NCBI RefSeq assembly: GCF_021190915.1
Contig: NZ_JAIOAP010000002.1
Span: 620,001-684,000, forward strand
Direction: 5' to 3'
DNA: 64,000 bases
Source of the DNA: Cohnella silvisoli
GTDB lineage: Bacteria > Bacillota > Bacilli > Paenibacillales > Paenibacillaceae
In this document: piece by piece, positions 8,234 to 17,288 of the stretch
How positions within the stretch are numbered: position 1 is the stretch's first letter
How the letters are laid out: every line of letters begins with the position of its first letter
Made by a program: the position numbers and the translations under genes
Notes under the pieces: generated by a model
The model's input: only the letters and a program-made list of their open reading frames with translations
Told to the model about the DNA's origin: nothing
Databases searched by the model: none

Positions 8234-9401
8234 GAGTTTGTATAGCCTTTCTTTCGCTTAGAGTAGGATAAGCTTGATTCCCATGCGCATAGGAATACGT
8301 GAACTGCAATACTTCCGAAGCGACGGAACGGGCAGCCTCGGATTTATAAAGACTCTTCATCGCATGCAACATGCGTTGTAGATGATAGGGCTGTTGTAAT
8401 TGGTTAAGTCTATTTGTAACTTCCCGTACATGGTCGGCGATCTGAATCGCTCCAGCTTCGGACAACCTATCTGCATTTCCCTTCTCCTGACCGGGCAGCG
8501 GTCGATAGACGATAACGGGAAGAGCCATAGACAGCGCTTCTGTTAAAGTTATGCCGCCCGCTTTCGTTAACATGCAGGAGGACAAGCCCATCAACTCCTC
8601 CAGTTGGTTCACGTAACCGAAAATATGGATCCGGGAATGGCTCCCGTATTGCGCCGCCATACGGTTAGCCAATCTTTGATTTCTGCCGCATACGAGAATG
8701 AGATCGTAATCGGTATCCTCCAATATAGCCGCTGCTAATTTGCGAACGTGGGCGAGAACGCCGAACGCCCCGGCAACGATCAAAACGTACTTCTTGCTAG
8801 GATCAAGCTTGTATTTGCCAAATAGATCTTCTTGTTGGAAGGAGTTCTCGAACGCCGCTCTAATCGGTATACCTGTAACTGAAATCCGCTTTCCGTTTAC
8901 GCCGGCGCCAATCAACTCGCATTTTAAGCTTTCGGTTGCGACGAAATAATGTTTAGTGTTCGGATGAACCCATCTGCTGTGCAAAACGTAATCGGTGATG
9001 ACGGTAAACGTAGGTAACGGGGAAGCCATTTCCAAGCCCAACTGCTCTGCGGCTAAGTACGGAAATGTATGAATAACGGCATCCGGTTGAACCCGTCTAA
9101 TGACTTCTCTCAGCTTCCGTTTCCCGAAGGAATGCAGCCATCGATTGAACATCCGATCGGGCTCAAGCCGATTGGACCAATTGTAGCTTAGACCATACAG
9201 GCTCGGGCACAAGGCAGAGCTTGTTAGATAACAGTATCGTGTAACTGCGTTCCAGTAGGGATGGGCTTCCGCCATAAGGTCTAACATGTATATTTGTTGA
9301 ATCCCTTGGGAAATGAACTGCTGCTTGATCGCATTAGCCGCTTGCACATGTCCTTCGCCGAAGGTGGAATAAATAATGAGAATGCGGGTGTTTGGCTCCA
9401 T
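8220..9401 (-). CDS. MGDG-synthase/UgtP-like glycosyltransferase (GT28)
   Basis: 393 residues. The N-terminal half has the glycine-rich acceptor motif STFGEGHVQAANAI (about residues 12-25) of the MGDG synthase family, and the C-terminal half has the GT28 donor site with GGITLTEALSMALPVIVYRP and the following GQEKGNADRL. Such enzymes add glucose or galactose to diacylglycerol on the inner membrane face to make glycolipids and lipoteichoic acid anchors. A related protein in Bacillus is UgtP. First gene of a probable operon with the MFS gene. The acceptor could also be another lipid or a small molecule. Confidence 0.85.
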   Translation of the reverse strand: MEPNTRILIIYSTFGEGHVQAANAIKQQFISQGIQQIYMLDLMAEAHPYWNAVTRYCYLTSSALCPSLYGLSYNWSNRLEPDRMFNRWLHSFGKRKLREVIRRVQPDAVIHTFPYLAAEQLGLEMASPLPTFTVITDYVLHSRWVHPNTKHYFVATESLKCELIGAGVNGKRISVTGIPIRAAFENSFQQEDLFGKYKLDPSKKYVLIVAGAFGVLAHVRKLAAAILEDTDYDLILVCGRNQRLANRMAAQYGSHSRIHIFGYVNQLEELMGLSSCMLTKAGGITLTEALSMALPVIVYRPLPGQEKGNADRLSEAGAIQIADHVREVTNRLNQLQQPYHLQRMLHAMKSLYKSEAARSVASEVLQFTYSYAHGNQAYPTLSERKAIQTHGYP

Positions 9402-9430
9402 AGGGTTACCCCTTTCAAAGTCAGTCGGAT

Positions 9431-10180
9431 TCAGGCTTCTTTACGGTCGAACATCATGTACCCAAGCGTGATGAAAAGCATGAATCCGGATAGAACGAAT
9501 AACAATGAAGTCATAAGCTTACCGGAAGATACCGAATGACTGAGCCATAACAAATACCAATCCGTATACGAGGCCAACGAGAATGCCGAGAAACCTTTCA
9601 CGAAGAAAGGCGCGAACTTGGCCGCCGCGTACAATACGATGGCGAATACGAGAAACCCATTAGCGCTTCGAAAAAATTGGGAAACAAACACGAAAACGGA
9701 GGAGAGCGCCCACATCGATAGGAACCCGGCTGCGTAAGCTTTTCCATATCCGAACCAATCGATCGTCGCCATTCCAGCGCTTCCCATCAGGACACTGCAA
9801 GCCAAAGTAACGACGGCCAGAAGAACAAGCAATGCAGCAATTGCTGCGCCAAGAGCCAAGATTTTAGCAGCGAATGCTCCGAACCGGGAAATGGGCCGCA
9901 GAAGAGCCAGCTTAAGCGTTCTTGAGGAAATTTCCTGCGGAAATAAATCCGATATGGCCAGAAAAAAGAACAGCGGAATCATAAACATCGTATAGAGCTC
10001 CAGCATTTGGATCGGGAAAGATTGGCTGACCGTGAGCAGTCCTATCGTTGATTGAAGGGCGTTAAACGAGACGGCCAGAAAGATCGGTACTAGCGCTGAC
10101 GCTAGGAAGAAAAATAAAGTTTTTCTCCGATAAAGCATGAGCAACAGCTCATTACGCGTTCCCGCTTGCAGGCTGGTCAT
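9431..10180 (-). CDS. ABC-2 type transporter permease
   Basis: About 249 residues from ATG 10180, chosen because an AAGGAGGG ribosome site sits eight bases upstream; an upstream ATG gives a longer overlap with no such site. Six hydrophobic segments and the FPQEISSRTLKLALLRPISR stretch are typical of ABC-2 permeases that export lipids, peptides or antibiotics. It overlaps the ATPase gene by 29 bases and works with it. Substrate unknown. Confidence 0.86.
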   Translation of the reverse strand: MTSLQAGTRNELLLMLYRRKTLFFFLASALVPIFLAVSFNALQSTIGLLTVSQSFPIQMLELYTMFMIPLFFFLAISDLFPQEISSRTLKLALLRPISRFGAFAAKILALGAAIAALLVLLAVVTLACSVLMGSAGMATIDWFGYGKAYAAGFLSMWALSSVFVFVSQFFRSANGFLVFAIVLYAAAKFAPFFVKGFSAFSLASYTDWYLLWLSHSVSSGKLMTSLLFVLSGFMLFITLGYMMFDRKEA

Positions 10181-10910
10181 CGCGATTGCCCTCCTTCGCT
10201 TTCCGTAATTGTTCAATATAGTAATGCTCCAATGAAGGACTTCCGCTCAATAGTTCCGATACTTCGCCTTCTTGTACCAGCTTACCTTGTTGCAGAATGC
10301 CGACCCTGTTGCATAGTTGTTCTAATTCATGAATCATATGGCTGGAAATTAGGAACGTAATTCCCTTTTCCTCCGACAATCTCTTCACCAGTTCGCGGAA
10401 CAATACGATTCCTTCGATATCAAGGCCATTAGTCGGTTCATCTAACAGAACCAATTCGGGATTCGGCATGACCGCGGCCGCTAAGGCCAGCTTCTGTTTC
10501 ATGCCGGTCGAGAAATGCCGGATTCGCTCGCCGGCATAAGGCGATAAACCTACATATCCAAGCACCTCGGTTATCCGTTCAAGGCCAATCTCCGGGTAAA
10601 AATTCAACACTAGCTTCAAGTACTGCGAAGCCGTTACATAATCGTAGAAATCGGCGGATTCGATCATGCAGCCTACTTTGCGCATGGCATTCTCAAACTC
10701 GTTGTCCACATTGTATCCAAATAAAGCAACAGTACCTTTATCAGGCCGGATGAGTCCGGTCATGATTTTGAGCAACGTTGATTTACCGGCTCCGTTCGGT
10801 CCCAGCAATCCGTAAATATCCCCTTTACGAAGCTCTAAATCAATGTTCCGAATGCCTCTCTTGTTGCGATATTCCTTAGTTAAACCCGTTACTCGCGCAA
10901 TCTGTTCCAA
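10152..10910 (-). CDS. ABC transporter ATP-binding protein (exporter type)
   Basis: 252 residues with Walker A GPNGAGKST (about 36-44), signature FSTGMKQKLALA, Walker B LVLLDEPTNGLD and the switch histidine in ISSHMIHELE. It belongs to the CcmA/NatA/BcrA-like exporter branch. The start is TTG 10910 with an AGGGGGC ribosome site eight bases upstream. It is coupled to the permease gene by overlap and follows an unrecognised exported protein. Roles in self-resistance to a peptide antibiotic or in envelope stress would fit but are inference. Confidence 0.92.
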   Translation of the reverse strand: MEQIARVTGLTKEYRNKRGIRNIDLELRKGDIYGLLGPNGAGKSTLLKIMTGLIRPDKGTVALFGYNVDNEFENAMRKVGCMIESADFYDYVTASQYLKLVLNFYPEIGLERITEVLGYVGLSPYAGERIRHFSTGMKQKLALAAAVMPNPELVLLDEPTNGLDIEGIVLFRELVKRLSEEKGITFLISSHMIHELEQLCNRVGILQQGKLVQEGEVSELLSGSPSLEHYYIEQLRKAKEGNRDDQPASGNA

Positions 10911-10931
10911 TCAGGCTGCCCCCTTTATCGT

Positions 10932-10970
10932 AAACGACAGATAAGGCACTAAACGCCCTATCTGTCGTTA
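10932..10970 (-). terminator. Strong hairpin between exported protein and ABC genes
   Basis: AACGACAGATA and TATCTGTCGTT form an eleven-base-pair stem with an extra GC clamp around a short loop. Only a weak T run follows on the minus strand, so it may be a partial terminator or an mRNA processing and stability element that sets the ratio between the upstream and downstream genes. Confidence 0.55.
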
Positions 10971-10992
10971 CGTTCGTTAACCCTTGGTCGTA

Positions 10993-11925
10993 TTAATCTT
11001 TCCAACCGTGATCTCTATGCTCGTCTTTGATTTGTTGCACTTGTTTGCCGGTCAAATCAATCGAATCCGGGGTTGTCTGATTAAATGCGGACAATTGCAC
11101 ATCCAGATTCGCGGATAAAGTGTGCGAAGCGCCGGCGGAATCTTTGCCGATAAAAGTAACGGATGCTTGCTGACGTTCAATCTGATTGGATGGGTTAATA
11201 TCGGCATTGAGGCTGATGCTTTGGATTTGAATATCCTGCGTTAACGCCGCGTCCTTGAAGTTCAACAAGTTCTTGTCGAACAGCTTTTTCGGATCCCGAG
11301 GCTCAGCGGCTTGATCCTTCTCATCCGCTTTTTCTTTTTCACCGGACAACTGCTTAAACGCGAGCGGTGCCAAAGCTTGAATAACTGCCGGTATTTGTGC
11401 GCTATCGAGCTGCAGCGAAATTTGCTTCGAGCCGTCCGACTGACGATTAACCGATATTTCGTTTTTCAATTGGCCGACTAAAGCATCGATAACCGTCTCC
11501 GCTTGTTGACTCATCCACGAGGAGTTTTCCTCTTTGTCGGAAGTTTCCTTGTCACCTTGCTCCGGCTTGTCCTGCTTAACGTAGTAGGTGTCGGAGTTGC
11601 CCGCTTTCCATGCTTGCCCTTCGGGCAACGTATACAGGCTCACGGATTGCTCCGCGCTTCCGCCGGTCACCTTTACCGTTCCGCTCGTCTCTTCACCCTT
11701 AAGGTTCGTTTTCAAGCTGCCCGTTGCCATGTTAAGTACGTTCCCGTTGTCCTTCAGCACCGCCTCTCCTTGGATCGTGACGCTCTCAAGCGCTCTTGTC
11801 TGCTTAAGCGCCGACTTGTAATCATCGTATCCAGAAGTACTCGCCAGCGCCGTAAAGCCGGTCGTCAGCATAATCGCGCCGCTAATGCCGATGGCGCCTC
11901 CCATTAGAATCCATTTCTTCTTCAT
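10993..11925 (-). CDS. Membrane-anchored exported protein of unknown family
   Basis: About 310 residues from ATG 11925; the longer frame would begin upstream of the GGGAGG ribosome site and is less likely. The N-terminus has a Lys-rich start and one hydrophobic helix (about residues 5-28), so the protein is anchored or secreted. The remainder is hydrophilic, rich in Lys, Gln, Ser and Asp, with beta-strand-like alternation (for example ESVTIQGEAVLKDNG) and a charged low-complexity linker around EKEKADEKDQAAEPRDPKK. I do not recognise the family. Its place directly before an ABC-2 exporter suggests it is a partner of that exporter. Confidence 0.75.
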   Translation of the reverse strand: MKKKWILMGGAIGISGAIMLTTGFTALASTSGYDDYKSALKQTRALESVTIQGEAVLKDNGNVLNMATGSLKTNLKGEETSGTVKVTGGSAEQSVSLYTLPEGQAWKAGNSDTYYVKQDKPEQGDKETSDKEENSSWMSQQAETVIDALVGQLKNEISVNRQSDGSKQISLQLDSAQIPAVIQALAPLAFKQLSGEKEKADEKDQAAEPRDPKKLFDKNLLNFKDAALTQDIQIQSISLNADINPSNQIERQQASVTFIGKDSAGASHTLSANLDVQLSAFNQTTPDSIDLTGKQVQQIKDEHRDHGWKD

Positions 11926-12052
11926 GCCTTTGCCATTCCTCCCATCCTTTGATTTGACGTGCAATATCAGCTTAACCCTCAATAATGAAATGACGGTGAA
12001 TAAACTATTAAATAATTCTTAACTCGGGAGGGTATCCACAGGACAAAATAGA

Positions 12053-12088
12053 GAAAACCCGTGACATCCGAAGATATCGCGGGTTTTC
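12053..12088 (-). terminator. Terminator of the GH127/GH106 transcript
   Basis: GAAAACCCG (12053-12061) pairs with CGGGTTTTC (12080-12088). T-rich sequence follows on both strands (TCTATTTTG on minus, TACACTTTTTT on plus), so it may act in both directions. It lies just past the glycosidase operon. Confidence 0.7.
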
Positions 12089-12231
12089 TACACTTTTTTA
12101 ATCAGAAACGAAGTCACGGCCGTGAATCCATAGCCGGATAAGATGACTCCATAAATGGCGTATGCCATAACAAGCACGAGGCTAACGGTTTTATTTGCAT
12201 TTGGATAGGCTTTCAGTGTTGAGAGGGACAT
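12088..12231 (-). CDS. Possible 47-residue single-helix membrane protein
   Basis: A short frame starts at ATG 12231 inside the last codons of the GH127 gene, overlapping it by 19 bases, and ends with TAG in the stem of the terminator. It encodes MSLSTLKAYPNANKTV followed by a hydrophobic segment (VSLVLVMAYAIYGVILSGYG) and a basic end (FLIKKV). The amphipathic start, one membrane helix and lysine tail look like a small membrane protein or the preserved tail of a lost permease. The ribosome site is weak. I do not recognise a family; it may be chance. Confidence 0.3.
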   Translation of the reverse strand: MSLSTLKAYPNANKTVSLVLVMAYAIYGVILSGYGFTAVTSFLIKKV

Positions 12232-14054
12232 GGACACCAGGTCCGGTATTCCGAATGCCCGTCCCAAGTCGTGCCGGCTGATGCATAGTCGATCACTTGA
12301 AAAAAGCTTTGCCCGGCAGGTACAGCAAATTGCATATGCGCTTGGACGGTTGGAACGACAGGTGTTAAGCTTACATACTTTTCCGAATCGCTTATTATCG
12401 AGACTACCTCATTTATATTCTCGCCAAACCGAATATCACGCGTGAGAACAATCGGCCCGTAGACCAATGCTTGAAAATCATCGCCTAAGCGGTTGCTGCC
12501 AATTGGAGCATCCATTAAGCGGCAGCGCATATCCAATTCAAGCTCGATACGGTCCACATCAGACCAGGTATGATTAATCTCGGCATAAGTGCCTGGAATT
12601 GCTGCAATCTCATTCCCATTCAGGCAAAGCTTCGATTGCTTGCTCCATTCGGGGATGCGCAACTTGAGCGTAAAAGCTTCATTTTGCGCTAAAGCAAGCA
12701 TGATCTTGACCGATCCTGTTTTTGGATAATCCGTATGAATGATCACTTGAGCAGTTCGTCCACTAGGCAATTGCACAGACGAATCTCCGCTTATATATAA
12801 GTTGACAACAGGGCCTGATGTTGAATTCATCACGTTAACAAATGGAATCAATGCCATGCCCATAGGTCCGTTGGCCGTGCAGCAGCTTAATGGAAAATCA
12901 CCAATGGTATAGCTGAAATTCACTTGAGAATTACGCGTGCCGTTGAATTTGGGAAAATAATCAAAATAATTGCCTTCGGGCTTCAATGCGGCGATTAAGG
13001 CATTATGAATACTTTTTTCAATCTCGTCGACGATTCTGGAATCGCCCGTTAAGCGCAGCAATTGATAACATAACTTCATCCAAGTTACGGTTACGCAGGT
13101 TTCCTGCATTAAGCCGATATCAGGATTGGTTTGCTCAAAAGCCGTGTAATTCCATTGCTCCCCGGTCCCGGGACCCAGATTGTAAGGTTTGTCTGCACCA
13201 CCTGAACCAAGCAAAGTAATTTCTTGTTCAAGCAGCTTATTATAAAATTTAAGCGCAGCCTCTTTCCAATGCTCCTTCCCCGTCACACGATAATATTCGA
13301 TCAGACCTTCGAAGCAAGACATCATTTCGTAAGCTTTCGCGATGCTTTGAGCGGGATCGCCATTACCGCCGATATCTTTGGGATCTCTGCCATTGAACGC
13401 CGCCTCAAAAATATTTTCCCGCTTGCAGGCTCCTTCTTCCTCGACAATATAGGCTGCGAAATCAAGATATCGTTGATAACCGGTCAGCATATATACCCTC
13501 ATAACCGGCTCAAGAATGGAGCTTGATTCAATGCCATCAAACGCCCAGCCGGTATCGACAATTCTAACTTTCGGTTCGGGTCCCACCTGCGATATTGTAT
13601 AATCGGCAAGCTTAATCATGGCTTTAAGGATCGCGGGATCCTGCGTTATTTCATAATAGCCCAACAGGCCGAGAAACACATATTTTCTCTCCCAAAGATC
13701 CGAATGATAAGGCTGTCTGTCAATTGGAAAAGCGCTGATGCAACCTTCTTCAGTTTGCGTAGTTAATAAATCAGCAACCGACTGAGTCAGTATCTCCAAC
13801 AGCTGCGCATCGGAGGTGTATTGATAGGCTAAACAAGCGGATCTTACTGTTTTTCCCCAAAACTCGCCAGCGGCAAACTCTCCCTTCTGAAACCGGAAGA
13901 AATCTACCAGCTTGGTATAATCCAACGCCTTTAGGTGATTCTCGATAATACTGAGAATTTTATCATGGATATGACTTTGCAGATTTATTGCTCCTTGATC
14001 CAATGCGAATAACTGGTCTGAAGCGGTTTCAAAGGCATGTTTATTAAGGGTCAC
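12213..14054 (-). CDS. GH127-family beta-L-arabinofuranosidase
   Basis: 613 residues from GTG 14054; a TTG seven codons upstream sits in the GAGGAG ribosome site and is rejected. The (alpha/alpha)6 barrel of the DUF1680/GH127 family is clear. The zinc-thiolate catalytic set is complete: Glu318 and Cys320 in QETCVTVTWM, and Cys391-Cys392 in SCCTANGPMG, with one of the paired cysteines the expected nucleophile. There is no signal peptide, so it should act inside the cell on imported arabinose-containing oligosaccharides, removing beta-L-arabinofuranose. It follows the broken GH106-like gene by 25 bases and ends the operon. Close families GH137, GH142 and GH146 are less likely. Confidence 0.88.
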   Translation of the reverse strand: MTLNKHAFETASDQLFALDQGAINLQSHIHDKILSIIENHLKALDYTKLVDFFRFQKGEFAAGEFWGKTVRSACLAYQYTSDAQLLEILTQSVADLLTTQTEEGCISAFPIDRQPYHSDLWERKYVFLGLLGYYEITQDPAILKAMIKLADYTISQVGPEPKVRIVDTGWAFDGIESSSILEPVMRVYMLTGYQRYLDFAAYIVEEEGACKRENIFEAAFNGRDPKDIGGNGDPAQSIAKAYEMMSCFEGLIEYYRVTGKEHWKEAALKFYNKLLEQEITLLGSGGADKPYNLGPGTGEQWNYTAFEQTNPDIGLMQETCVTVTWMKLCYQLLRLTGDSRIVDEIEKSIHNALIAALKPEGNYFDYFPKFNGTRNSQVNFSYTIGDFPLSCCTANGPMGMALIPFVNVMNSTSGPVVNLYISGDSSVQLPSGRTAQVIIHTDYPKTGSVKIMLALAQNEAFTLKLRIPEWSKQSKLCLNGNEIAAIPGTYAEINHTWSDVDRIELELDMRCRLMDAPIGSNRLGDDFQALVYGPIVLTRDIRFGENINEVVSIISDSEKYVSLTPVVPTVQAHMQFAVPAGQSFFQVIDYASAGTTWDGHSEYRTWCPCPSQH

Positions 14055-14078
14055 GATATATTCACTCCTCAAAAATAT

Positions 14079-17000
14079 TTATCCTTCAATCTTTATTGTG
14101 AGTTTAGGAGCACTCAATAGACCAGATGGCAACAATACATATTGTTTTGAAAAATGCTCCCCTTCCGTCAAGAAACTCTCGGGTGCGTAGAATTTGGCAT
14201 GCAAAGGCAGTTGATGTAATGGACCAAAAGTGTTTCTTCGAGTCAGAATCACATCGAGGTGAATCGTCTCTGCTTCTATCCTATCCTCTGCCTCATAAAG
14301 CTTCGCCTCATATGGCTGCCATGCTATCAACTGTTCCTGCCGATTTGGTGCTCTAACCTTCACGCATGCCGCCTCAAAGTTTGGCACTGACAGCATAACT
14401 TCCCCGTTCCTGACTTGTTCTCCTTCGCTCAAAAGCCGCCGCAACGCCTCCTGAGCTTGATTCGCGCTTAAAATATAAGTGAGCTTGCCGCCGTAGAAAG
14501 GGAATCCTTGCTCTGTAATACTACCGATGGAAAGCAATTCCGGCATTCCGGTAATGGTTGGTATCCCCCGATCCATTTGCACGCCAAATTCACCCAGTAA
14601 ATATAAGGACTCCAAATCAATACCTTGATGAAAATACGTTTTTAATACGATTGTATTGCTTCCCAATCGGCAAAATGAAGCTGGAATCCTGATTTTCGTA
14701 AAACAGCGATCCACCCACCATTCCGTTGCTTCAGATGACGGCAAGTCAATTCCGTTCAAACTTGCATCAAACTGATCCGGCCGTTCCATTACCAAAAACA
14801 TCGGTGCTTTGGGCAGCTCCTCCATGTGAAAGGAATACTCCAACTCGATCGGCGCTTTACCTTCAAATGCATTCGCGTTATATTTCTTTGAAAACCAGGG
14901 CTGAATCATGGTTCCATGCCTGTAAGGCAAATCCAGCATTCGGCGAATGGCTCGATCGACCTGCAAAATTTCCCGCGGCCGCTGCCACTCGCCGTCATTC
15001 ACCTTAAACGATGCCCAATCGAGAACGCAGACATTGGGTTCTTCCAGCCGATAAGAATAAGGCCCTGGAATCTCTTGTTCAGCCGTTGTCTTTAAACGAA
15101 CGACATGAGGCAAGACCGCTGCATCTTCCTCCTGTTCGCTGACTTGCATAACAACATAAACATGCTCTCCCGACGGAGGAAAATCCGTGACAAACTCCAG
15201 ATTGTCACCCGATCTCGACACATCGACACGACACCGTTTGCCTGTAGCACAAAACATTCTTCAACTAAGCCTTGCACCTTCAAACTGACCTGAATATTAG
15301 CAAACGATTGTTCACGATTCATATTCATTAATACAATATACATCAAATCGCCATCAGCTCTAAGCTGCGCATAGATCTCATTCGGTGCCTTGCCCGATTC
15401 GGGATCCAACAGGGTCAATAGCGATGATCTTGATTTACGGCAAGCATCCGTCAGAACAGACGAAGCAAAAGGCACCTGCACCGCTTGGGAGGCAACAATT
15501 CGGGCGGTGTCCGAAGGAAGCGCATCGACGTATTTCGGCGGTTCTCCCGCAAAGATGATACTTCCCCCTGCTGCAAGGAATTGTTCCAGCAGCCGCACAG
15601 TGGAAGAACGCATGGTCATCAAACCTGCAACCAGCACCGACCGATAAGTCGCCTGACCCACACGCAGCACCGCATGACCATCATGATCAACACCGATGGA
15701 GCTCAAACGGCACAACATCTCTTCGTCGCCGTAATCAAAGTCGATTTGCTCGCCAGCCAGCCAATGAAACGTATTCCGATAAATCTGTTCAAGCGCCTGT
15801 ACTTGAGGAGACATTGCTTCCAGATTTCTCGACCAACCCGGATAAATTTGACCCCATAAGCTTTCCACCGGGTTGATGACCAACAGTTCGCATAACGGCC
15901 TCCCTTGCGACAAAACCACTCCCAGCCTGGAGAAATACGTTTCCACATAATCGTATTCTTGCCACCACGCAGATTGATGAGCGATACTGGCCGGATAATC
16001 CCGTTTCGCTTCCCCTGCCATTGTATACCAGGACAGATGATGACAGCGCAAATTAATTCCGAAGAGAGCTTGCCAATCACCTACAGCTTTATGGCCCTCT
16101 AATGGCATTTGCCATCCCGTGCATCCGTACAGCTCGGATAACAACCACTTTTTGCCCAATTGGTGTGCTGCAGAGGACAGTTGCTTCACAATCCAGTAGT
16201 TCAAATTCCCTTCCGTCAACACATCTACGCCCGGATAGTCCATATGCTCATAGTAACGCATCACAGAGCCGACCATCGCGGTTTGCGCCGCTAAACTGTC
16301 TTCATGCAGAATATGACCCGTCAAAATCAGATCATTCGCTTGGCACCATGCCTGAATCGGCTTCGCGAAATTGTCCAGAAAAATTTCCTGAAGCAGATCG
16401 GTATAATGCCATTTCACTTGGGAGAACTCCCTGCCTTCCGGCTGCAAGAATAGTTCGGGCAACTTTAAAAGCAGGTCGTAACCGTAGGTTTCTTTGAAGC
16501 GATCGAACAAAGTATATGTCCAGGGCGCATGCCATTCTTTATCTTCATTGGCAAGACTGAAGCCATCCATTAAAGAACCGCGGTGAGGCTCATCCGTAAA
16601 AATCCCTTTAATCGCTTTACCAAAATGCTTGCCGCTATGTGATTTGTACTTTTCATGCGTTAGCTCGATGAATTTATCCGTTGCTTCCCGATTGAGTGTA
16701 TCCAGATAGGTATAGCCATTAAAGAAGCTTTCTTTTTGCTGTTCTTCTATCGAGAACGCAAGTATGCTAAAGCCTTCATTTGATCCAACTGCAAACCCTT
16801 CTTCCACTGGCTGAATGTCATAATAGGCAAGCCCTTCAAGTCTGCATTTAAACGCTGCAATCAAATTGTCGCTCCACTGGAATCGTTCTGCCGGGACAAT
16901 TTGCAAGCGAATGAATTTCTGCCGTAAGCGAGGCTCTTCCGTAACCATTCCGCCTGCCGTTCCGCTGGGCCAGCGGTCCTCGTCATAAAGCCACGCCTCC

Positions 17001-17248
17001 ATCCCGAGCTTTTCCGCTTCTTCCGCGCAAAGGTTGATCAAGTCGAACCATTCATCCCCCAAATATTCCGTAGCAAGCCCGGTTCGCGAATGCATAAACA
17101 CGCCGCCGAAGCCCATTTCATGAAATACATGCAATTGGCGAAGCAGTTCTTCCTTCTCCAAATTTCCGTTCCATGACCAGAAGGGCTTACCCCTAAATTC
17201 CGCAGTTGGCCGCATAAACAAATCGTGTAGTGCCGTTAAATGCTGCAA
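14079..17248 (-). pseudogene. GH106-like alpha-L-rhamnosidase gene broken by one frameshift
   Basis: Two minus-strand frames make one protein of about 1055 residues. The first (TTG 17248, with AGGGTG ribosome site) opens with EFRGKPFWSWNG and GFGGVFMHSRTG, the GH106 N-terminal signature, and carries the catalytic barrel. Near 15240-15250 the reading frame shifts: sense continues as ATGKRCRVDVSRSGDN in the other frame, which runs to 14079 with the C-terminal beta domain (GSITEQGFPFYGGKLTY). The phase change fits loss of a single base near the CTA of a Val-Leu codon pair. A sequencing error would restore a normal gene. GH106 enzymes remove alpha-L-rhamnose; no signal peptide, so cytoplasmic. 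It lies between a second GH106-like gene and the GH127 gene. Confidence 0.85.
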
Positions 17249-17288
17249 TGATATTCACCCTAACCTTTCCAGTAAGCAGAGATCGGCG

